From: Leptospiraceae bacterium
GTDB taxonomy: Bacteria > Spirochaetota > Leptospiria > Turneriellales > Turneriellaceae
Direction of reading: 5' to 3'
Length of the DNA stretch: 9,150 nt
NCBI GenBank assembly: GCA_016788945.1
Contig: JAEUSA010000146.1
Location: 1 to 9,150 of the forward strand
Both the position numbers and the translations under genes were made by a program. This document shows, piece by piece, positions 1 to 5,355 of the stretch. The notes below the pieces were generated by a model. That model searched no databases. It had not been told where the DNA came from and saw only the letters and a program-made list of their open reading frames with translations. Each line of letters starts with the position of its first letter. The stretch's first letter is position 1.

Positions 1-603
1 AGCACGTAGGTTTTTGCTCGGGTACAAAATCGGCAGTTCTGTGCCGCGCTTGGAAGCAGAAATGCGCCAGCCGCGCGAGGTCGAAATGTAAAGCTCGAGT
101 TCATCGGCCTTTTTTGCAAACATCAGCTGCCAGAAACGATAATGGTTGTCGACGACATGCTGTTTAATGTCCTTTAGCCGACTCATCAGCGGGCACTTGT
201 TGCGGAACTCTTTCATAAAAATGAGCCCCACGAAATTACCCATGCTGTCAAAATAGGGTTCGAGCGGAAATGTGCGGCAGCCAACCGAACGGTTTGGGCG
301 TTCGCAGTGTGCTACGCCCTTACACTCACAGAAAATGAGAATTTCAGTCTCGTCCTCTTTTTTCATCTTGCGATCGACCCGAGTCTTCGGCTTCCAGCGG
401 CTCCACAGCTGCGTGCGCTCGCTCAGGTAACGAAATTCTTCGCGGTAGAGCATCGGCACCGCATTATCTGCACTGCAGCAGAATGGCTCACCTCCATTGG
501 TCGGCGAGCAGAGTTTACCGCAGTCGTAAGGAGTCAGGCTTTCGTCGAGCAGTGCATAGAACTCGTCGAGCTCGGCTGCGGTGAAGGTGAAATTTTTTCC
601 CAA
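1..603 (-). CDS. Cys-rich YkgJ-like (putative metal-cluster) protein, 3' end outside window
   Basis: The minus-strand frame is open for 201 codons from a TTG at 603 to the window edge, so the C-terminus is missing. An in-frame TGA at 609-607 lies just upstream, and no ATG occurs before the conserved part, so TTG is the best start although no Shine-Dalgarno sequence precedes it. The product has nine cysteines: C28 and C32 (YDCGKLC), the pair C42-C43, C92 and C94 (FCEC), C100, C109 and C137. The CxxxC...CC cluster followed by GCRTFPLEPY resembles the YkgJ/PF03692 family, proposed to bind zinc or an iron-sulphur cluster. No signal peptide or membrane segment is visible, so it is probably cytoplasmic. 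The natural substrate is unknown and I do not assign an enzymatic role. It is divergent from the AraC-type gene. That the frame is coding is well supported by its length and its Cys, Trp and Pro patterning; the family call is less certain. Confidence 0.8.
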   Translation of the reverse strand, partial: MGKNFTFTAAELDEFYALLDESLTPYDCGKLCSPTNGGEPFCCSADNAVPMLYREEFRYLSERTQLWSRWKPKTRVDRKMKKEDETEILIFCECKGVAHCERPNRSVGCRTFPLEPYFDSMGNFVGLIFMKEFRNKCPLMSRLKDIKQHVVDNHYRFWQLMFAKKADELELYISTSRGWRISASKRGTELPILYPSKNLRA

Positions 604-639
604 GGTTCAGACAAGTCCAATGCGTGATTCACACGGTAA

Positions 640-1776
640 ATGCACTTTGACGCTGCATTTCGTCTCTCCATCGCGGATGCCGTGGCTTTCTTCGCGCAAA
701 GTATTCTGTTCGGCAGCCTGCTGAGCCTGCTGATTGCCCTCCGCGAACCGTTTTCACGCCGTCTCAATTTTAAATCCGTCATGGATATCATATTGTTTGC
801 CTCGGGCGGCATCGTCTTGCTCTATGTCTGGTTATTCATGACAGGCAACGGTTTCAAGAGCCACCTGCTCAACCATCTTTATCTGCCGTTTCTCTACACG
901 ACCGGGCCTGCGACTTACTTCGGTTATTATGCGGTCGTCGACCCCGCGTTCCAGTTCAGGCGGATTTACCTCGTCACGTTCGCTCCGGCGCTTGTGGTTC
1001 TGCTCTTGGTTACGTTAGGCATCCTCATTGCGCCTGCGCTCTATGCGCATCAGCCAATGGACTACTTTGCGGGAAAACCTATCACCGTGCTCGAATATCT
1101 CGCGGTTGGCGGGGGACTCTATAATCTGTTCTTCTACCTACCTCTGTTCACAACCGCGTCACTGCTGTTTCGCTTTCGTGCGCTGAGGACTAAGTTCGCG
1201 GCGTTGGTGCTGGTGCTGTCGAATATTACCCTCTCGGGGGTTGTGGTGCTGTACCTCGTCGCCTTCATCTACCGCGAAAGTTTCTGGCTCTATCTCGGAG
1301 TAACTATTCTCGCCTATCTGAATATCCTGTATGAAATTGCGCGGCGTTATAACCCTGAGCTGTTCGAACAGATAAAAGAAGCCATGGCTACGCCGAAAAT
1401 CAAGCGGCTTACCGGGCTCGATCTGCGGCAGCTGCACTTTGAACTCATAGAACTTATGACCGAGGATAAACTTTACCTCGACGAAAAACTCACGCTGGCA
1501 AGACTCGCCGAAGAGCTCGATATCAGACCGCACCAGCTTTCGGAGTTTCTCAATAAATATATGCAGACGAACTTCAACCGTTTCGTCAATCAGTTCCGCA
1601 TTGAGAAAGCCGTGAAGCGCCTCGTGGAAAATCCTGAGCTGAATATTCTTGAGGTGGCCTTTGAATGCGGATTTAGTTCGAAGACCGCGTTTAATCGCGC
1701 CTTCCAGACGCTCAAAGGAACATCACCCGGCCGCTACGTCGAGAAAAAGCGTGTCGAGTGGCGTACCGGCGAATAG
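640..1776 (+). CDS. Membrane-anchored AraC-family transcriptional regulator
   Basis: The product is 378 residues. The first two thirds are hydrophobic, with about seven predicted membrane segments near residues 11-33, 46-67, 79-100, 109-134, 150-176, 186-211 and 215-232. A charged linker of about 45 residues follows, then a C-terminal AraC/XylS DNA-binding domain (about 278-370). Its first helix-turn-helix is near 284-305 (LTLARLAEELDIRPHQLSEF). The second, near 334-355, carries the hallmark VAFECGFSSKTAFNRAF, followed by the family signature KGTSPGRY. Known AraC regulators mostly have soluble sensor domains; polytopic membrane versions are common in Leptospirales and Bacteroidetes and are thought to sense a lipid or envelope signal. 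The ligand cannot be read from sequence. The ATG at 640 has no strong Shine-Dalgarno sequence. The gene starts 36 bases from the divergent Cys-rich gene and ends 7 bases before the convergent RHH gene. Nothing indicates its target promoters. Confidence 0.92.
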   Translation: MHFDAAFRLSIADAVAFFAQSILFGSLLSLLIALREPFSRRLNFKSVMDIILFASGGIVLLYVWLFMTGNGFKSHLLNHLYLPFLYTTGPATYFGYYAVVDPAFQFRRIYLVTFAPALVVLLLVTLGILIAPALYAHQPMDYFAGKPITVLEYLAVGGGLYNLFFYLPLFTTASLLFRFRALRTKFAALVLVLSNITLSGVVVLYLVAFIYRESFWLYLGVTILAYLNILYEIARRYNPELFEQIKEAMATPKIKRLTGLDLRQLHFELIELMTEDKLYLDEKLTLARLAEELDIRPHQLSEFLNKYMQTNFNRFVNQFRIEKAVKRLVENPELNILEVAFECGFSSKTAFNRAFQTLKGTSPGRYVEKKRVEWRTGE

Positions 1777-1783
1777 CGCAAGT

Positions 1784-2308
1784 TCACCATCGATATTCCG
1801 GTGGGAAGCTCAGGAAAAGAAAGCGCTGCGAGAGGGGGGCGGTTAACACGGTTAGGGGTATTTTGTACCAGCGTTTTATTCCCAACCAATAGAGTAATTC
1901 ATCGGAAACGGCCTTCTTGCTGTGGTTTTCCATAGCTAACCGCTGTAGGTACATCCGCAAGGCGAGCCGGATAAACGCCGAAACCGAAATCCTCAACCGA
2001 AGCGCAGCGAGACGCAACAATAAAGCATCCTCGCCATATAGACAAACCATGTGGCGGTGATGTGGCGATGCTGCATATTCCTCCCGATCTAACTTCTGCA
2101 GTTCAAGCATCCAGGAAAACCAGCGTAAACCACCCCGATCTGCCAACGGCAATGCGCAAAAACGGGTAATCGTTGAAAGGGTCTTTTTCCGGGTCACCGC
2201 ATGACGCTGTAATATCCGCCATAGCTTTTCAGGCAGACGTACCTCCCAGATTTCGGTAATCTGCGTCGGCTTTCCTTTGAGAAAGGCAGGTTGTCGCTGG
2301 CATTGCAC
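1784..2308 (-). CDS. Putative DNA-binding protein with two ribbon-helix-helix motifs in one chain
   Basis: A 174-residue protein starting at GTG 2308 with a good ribosome binding site (AGAGG, 5-base spacer). I do not recognise a named family, though similar short proteins of unknown function occur in Leptospira. Residues 21-50 (WEVRLPEKLWRILQRHAV...TLSTITRF) have the layout of a ribbon-helix-helix fold: a short beta strand, a helix, a turn with Ser, and a second helix with Arg. Residues 86-115 (HMVCLYGEDALLLRLAAL...SVSAFIRL) repeat that layout. The two align without gaps at an offset of 65 residues, with matches V23/V88, L25/L90, L33/L98, A37/A102, S45/S110 and R49/R114. RHH proteins normally dimerise to bind DNA, so two copies could form a fold within one chain. 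The last 50 residues are Trp-, Tyr- and Phe-rich and unassigned. The protein is basic with no membrane segment. The neighbouring operator-like repeats suggest autoregulation (inference). Function is unproven. Confidence 0.75.
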   Translation of the reverse strand: MQCQRQPAFLKGKPTQITEIWEVRLPEKLWRILQRHAVTRKKTLSTITRFCALPLADRGGLRWFSWMLELQKLDREEYAASPHHRHMVCLYGEDALLLRLAALRLRISVSAFIRLALRMYLQRLAMENHSKKAVSDELLYWLGIKRWYKIPLTVLTAPLSQRFLFLSFPPEYRW

Positions 2309-2313
2309 TGTGG

Positions 2314-2318
2314 CCTCT
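2314..2318 (-). promoter_or_regulatory. Ribosome binding site AGAGG fixing the GTG start of the RHH gene
   Basis: On the minus strand AGAGG lies five bases upstream of GTG 2308-2306. It supports this GTG over the nearby ATG at 2303-2301, which is in another frame. It is one of only two clear Shine-Dalgarno sequences in the window; most other starts here have none. An AT-rich stretch just upstream (minus-strand TATTTAATATAT, 2330-2319) could supply a -10 element, but no convincing -35 is visible. Confidence 0.6.
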
Positions 2319-2352
2319 ATATATTAAATACCAGAAAATGCCGATTTTTTCT

Positions 2353-2385
2353 CACCTGAAACGTAAAAAAAAGATCCACCTGAAA
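2353..2385. repeat. Direct repeat CACCTGAAA x2, 24 bases apart
   Basis: The nine-base sequence CACCTGAAA occurs at 2353-2361 and again at 2377-2385, with starts 24 bases apart, so both copies would sit on a similar face of the helix with about two turns between them. They lie between the divergent RHH gene and ceramidase gene, on the RHH-gene side, and the second copy runs into the dyad array that follows. This arrangement fits a transcription factor binding region. No factor is known from the sequence. Confidence 0.5.
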
Positions 2386-2411
2386 TCTCATAGCTATGGA
2401 ATTTCATAGCT
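2381..2411. promoter_or_regulatory. Operator-like array of CATAGCT half-sites and dyads
   Basis: This stretch holds CATAGCT at 2389-2395, its reverse complement AGCTATG at 2392-2398 (together the perfect palindrome CATAGCTATG, 2389-2398), and CATAGCT again at 2405-2411. The second and third form a perfect 7-base inverted repeat with a 6-base spacer. The 12-mers AATCTCATAGCT (2384-2395) and AATTTCATAGCT (2400-2411) form a direct repeat with one mismatch, offset 16 bases. TGAAAT (2381-2386) and ATTTCA (2401-2406) flank the palindrome symmetrically. Such density is what operators of RHH or similar dimeric regulators look like. It lies 73 bases upstream of the RHH start and 109 bases upstream of the ceramidase ATG. 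The identity of the binding protein is inferred only from proximity. Confidence 0.5.
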
Positions 2412-2480
2412 TGTTGCCTACTGTGCGAGTTCCCAATCATAACTCGGACCCTAAACTCCTGTACCAGATCATAATCGCGG

Positions 2481-2509
2481 GCGACAGGCGCGTTTTTTGC
2501 CGCTATATT
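2481..2509 (+). promoter_or_regulatory. Candidate sigma70-type promoter for the ceramidase gene (near-leaderless)
   Basis: A -35-like GCGACA (2481-2486) and a -10-like TATATT (2504-2509) are separated by 17 bases, the preferred spacing. Transcription would begin around 2515-2517, only a few bases before ATG 2520. This agrees with the lack of any Shine-Dalgarno sequence there. The -35 matches consensus at four of six positions and the -10 at five of six. This is a prediction by eye. Confidence 0.4.
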
Positions 2510-2519
2510 GCCTTCACTT

Positions 2520-4280
2520 ATGAAAAAGCCACAACAACCCGGCAGCTACTGCGCCGGCTGGAGCAAAGTCGAAATGCGTGTCGAACCCCGGGGCCATGCG
2601 ATGCACGGCTATGGCGGTATGAATGAAAACCGGGCGTGGGGCAGCCGCACGCCGCTCTTTGCCCGCGCACTCGTGGTGAGTGATGCCAGCGGGGGTAACC
2701 TAATCTACTGTTGTCTGGATCTCGGTGTGATTAGTTATGCGACACGCCACGAAATCCTGCTCGCCGTAAGCACCGAAATGGGTGGCGCGCTCAATGAAGA
2801 AACGGCAATCATTACCTGCACGCACACACATTCGGCACCGGGCGGATTAACTTACGATGCCTATTATAACCTACCCACACCGGGATTTCAGCGCGAGACA
2901 CTTTCTCAGGTCGTTCAGGCGGCTTCTCAAGCAATTTTATCCGCATGGCGCGATCAGAAAGAAGTCACATTATTTACCAGTGAAGGTGCATTCGCCGATG
3001 ATGTGCCAGTCGCCTGGAACCGCGCGCTCGATGCATACAATCGCAACGGCGATGTTGTCAAGCGTCCCGACTCTTTGGCGCATCTTGCCATCAACCGGAC
3101 AATGTACCTGCTGTGGGTTGAATACGAAGGCCGCGTCGCGGCACTCGTCTCGCTTTTCGGCGTGCATGCCACTTGCATCGGCAACAGCGGGCGACAGTAC
3201 TGCGGCGATAATAAGGGTTTTGCGTCCGCATTCACCGAGGCAGCACTTGCGGCGCAGGGCATAGAGAAGCCGATCGCGATCTTTGCACAGACCACGGCGG
3301 GTGATGTTTCACCGCACTACCGCGGCCCCGGCGAGAAGGCGCGGCGTGCACGCCTCGCCGGCGAAGCAGAGTATGAATATGCCGAACAGAACGGCAGGTT
3401 GCAATCAGAGCATGCACTCGATCTCATTTCCGGTAAAAATCGTCGGCAAATAACGGGTACAATAGACGGCTGCCTTACCTATGCGGATTTCTCTCAGCGG
3501 AAAGCAGCGCCTTGTTATGCTGATGGTGCAGCCGAAGCAGAAACGTTTGAGCCCTGCATCGGCGCAAGTATGCTCGCCGGCAAGGCTCTGGACGGTGCGG
3601 GTATCGCACCCGCGGTTGAAGCCATTGCACGCACTGCCGCTGAAACCGTGCGTGGCATTCGCCTGAGCATGAAGCGCACCTATACGCCAGAAGAGCGCGC
3701 TTATGTCGAGCGACTCTATCGTGCGCAAGGCAAAAAAGATATCGTCATTGAAGGCAACCACAAGCTCGCTTTTGGCTTACCACTCGCTAAATTGCCATTG
3801 CCCGAATTTGCTGACCCTTTGATAGCGCAGATTAAGCAGCAGGCTCGCAGCGGTGCGATCGACAAATCAGCCATGCTGCCCTATGTATTGCCGTTACAGA
3901 TTGTGAAGATGGGCGATACGGCGATTGTCGCGGCTCCCGGCGAATTCACGACACAGGCGGGTTATCGTCTGATTGACACGATCAAAGAGGCACTACAACC
4001 TGCTGGCATCCGTCATGTCTTCATGAACAGTTACAGCAATGACTACATGGGTTATGTGACGACGCACGAAGAATACGACCAGCAGACTTATGAGGGCGGC
4101 CACAATCTATACGGCAAATGGACTCTCGCCGTATTCCAGACAGAGTATGAGAAGCTCTCGCGCGAGTTCATAAAACCGCCGGCAGAACGCCATTATGACC
4201 GCGAAATGCGCCCACCGATGCCACCTGCTGAAGAACTCGCGCTACGGAGTAATTTGACGGCTACGGTCGCTCGGCGATAA
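2520..4280 (+). CDS. Neutral/alkaline ceramidase-family hydrolase, no visible signal peptide
   Basis: From ATG 2520 the product has 586 residues (numbers here are from that Met). Family members hydrolyse the amide bond of ceramide to sphingosine and fatty acid with a zinc ion and an active-site serine. Visible motifs are THTHSAPGG (about 101-109), with zinc-ligand His; FGVHATCIG (about 213-221), whose His216 matches the second His ligand; TTAGDVSP (about 258-265), the conserved active-site serine segment; PGEF (about 473-476), with the Glu ligand; and YMGYVTTHEEY (about 509-519), with the Tyr ligand region. Secreted bacterial and animal ceramidases have a signal peptide and a C-terminal beta-sandwich domain. 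Here the N-terminus (MKKPQQPGSYCAGWSKVE) is not hydrophobic and only about 40 residues follow the catalytic part, so this looks like a cytoplasmic, catalytic-domain-only form. Substrate could be another N-acyl lipid. A TTG at 2508 would add four residues, but the ATG fits the family N-terminus. The 3' end overlaps the convergent GGDEF gene by 20 bases. Confidence 0.88.
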   Translation: MKKPQQPGSYCAGWSKVEMRVEPRGHAMHGYGGMNENRAWGSRTPLFARALVVSDASGGNLIYCCLDLGVISYATRHEILLAVSTEMGGALNEETAIITCTHTHSAPGGLTYDAYYNLPTPGFQRETLSQVVQAASQAILSAWRDQKEVTLFTSEGAFADDVPVAWNRALDAYNRNGDVVKRPDSLAHLAINRTMYLLWVEYEGRVAALVSLFGVHATCIGNSGRQYCGDNKGFASAFTEAALAAQGIEKPIAIFAQTTAGDVSPHYRGPGEKARRARLAGEAEYEYAEQNGRLQSEHALDLISGKNRRQITGTIDGCLTYADFSQRKAAPCYADGAAEAETFEPCIGASMLAGKALDGAGIAPAVEAIARTAAETVRGIRLSMKRTYTPEERAYVERLYRAQGKKDIVIEGNHKLAFGLPLAKLPLPEFADPLIAQIKQQARSGAIDKSAMLPYVLPLQIVKMGDTAIVAAPGEFTTQAGYRLIDTIKEALQPAGIRHVFMNSYSNDYMGYVTTHEEYDQQTYEGGHNLYGKWTLAVFQTEYEKLSREFIKPPAERHYDREMRPPMPPAEELALRSNLTATVARR

Positions 4281-5355
4281 GAATACGGTTGCGCCCACCG
4301 GTCTTGGCATCATAGAGAGCCTTGTCGGCCCGCGCGACAAACAGCTCGAGAGAAGATTCTCCGTTATACTCAGCAATACCCTGTGATACGGTATGCTGCT
4401 TTCCGGTGACGAATCTGAACTCCGCGAGTCCCGTCGATATGCGTTCGGCAACTTTGCGCGCTGCCTGCACCGTAGCATCGGGCAACAAAACGGCAAACTC
4501 CTCACCACCATAACGAATCGGAATATCCTTATCGCGAAGATGGGAAACGAGAAAATCAGAAAACTCGCGCAAAACTTGGTCACCGACGTTATGGCCAAAT
4601 TCGTCGTTTACCTGCTTAAAATAGTCGAAATCGATGAGCAGCAAGCTGAAGCTGCGTTGTTTCAGCTGATATTCTTCCACGAGCTGCGCAAATTTTTCAT
4701 CAAGCTGCCGCCGTACATAGAGACCGGTGAGTGAATCTTTGAACGACCACTGGTAATACTGACTGTTGAGAATTGCATGCCCTAACTGTTCGGCAAACCC
4801 AAAAAAAAGATAAATATCGTTTTGGCCAAAAATTTCCAGAAACCGATTGCCGACGAGTACAAAATCACCGAGTCTCTTTTTGCGCACGATAATCGGGCAA
4901 ATCAATGCAAGCTTGGCATCGCTGCCGTCGTCTTCGGCACCCGCGGGTAGGCCATCCCACAGCCGACGCAGGCTGCTAAATGGGCGCACGACGGGGTACA
5001 AGCCTTCCGTCAGCGTGAGAAAATGCAGGGCGCGCTCGGCAGAAAAACGGTACTCACGAATACGATTCTTGCGATTCGTCGTGAACAGAATCTGCTCCTG
5101 ATTCTTATTCACCTGATGCAGTACAATATACCCGCGATCTGCTTTGGTGATAATGCGAATCTGTGTGATGACGTCTTCGAAAACATCGCTGATTTTTGCT
5201 GAAGAGTGCAGCGATTTGCCAAGCTCAAAATAACTTAAGAGCTTCAGGTTCTGCGTTATAGAGGCAAGGTGCGAACGCCGCAGCTCTTCGATCATGCTGC
5301 GGCAAGGTTCGTGATCTGGTAAGCTGGAGTGGCGAAAGATCTCCTTTACATCCAT
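4261..5355 (-). CDS. GAF-GGDEF diguanylate cyclase
   Basis: From ATG 5355 the product has 364 residues. It is predicted to condense two GTP into cyclic di-GMP in the cytoplasm. Numbered from that Met, residues about 45-195 look like a GAF sensor domain, and the GGDEF domain fills about 205-360. It begins with the typical DSLTGLYVRRQLDE (Tyr-Val where Asn-Arg is most common), then LIDFDYFKQVNDEFGHNVGD with the first metal Asp, then RYGGEEF (281-287), an active signature. The product-inhibition site RxxD is present as RDKD (274-277), so feedback by c-di-GMP is expected. No membrane segment is visible. The ATG overlaps the thrS stop by one base (TGATG) and has an AGAAGG ribosome binding site inside thrS, so it is likely co-transcribed and coupled. 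A TTG at 5358 is possible but weaker. The GAF ligand is unknown. Confidence 0.93.
   Translation of the reverse strand: MDVKEIFRHSSLPDHEPCRSMIEELRRSHLASITQNLKLLSYFELGKSLHSSAKISDVFEDVITQIRIITKADRGYIVLHQVNKNQEQILFTTNRKNRIREYRFSAERALHFLTLTEGLYPVVRPFSSLRRLWDGLPAGAEDDGSDAKLALICPIIVRKKRLGDFVLVGNRFLEIFGQNDIYLFFGFAEQLGHAILNSQYYQWSFKDSLTGLYVRRQLDEKFAQLVEEYQLKQRSFSLLLIDFDYFKQVNDEFGHNVGDQVLREFSDFLVSHLRDKDIPIRYGGEEFAVLLPDATVQAARKVAERISTGLAEFRFVTGKQHTVSQGIAEYNGESSLELFVARADKALYDAKTGGRNRILIAERP

Noticed and set aside
307..627. Plus-strand open frame of 106 codons near the left edge
   Set aside because: It lies antisense to the Cys-rich gene, whose frame is longer and shows a recognisable Cys pattern; its own product has no family features.
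534..812. Minus-strand open frame of 92 codons
   Set aside because: It straddles the starts of the Cys-rich and AraC genes in another frame; composition is Arg/Ser-rich, as in antisense shadows.
1777..1783. Possible terminator between AraC and RHH genes
   Set aside because: Only 7 bases separate the stops and no GC-rich hairpin with a T run is present.
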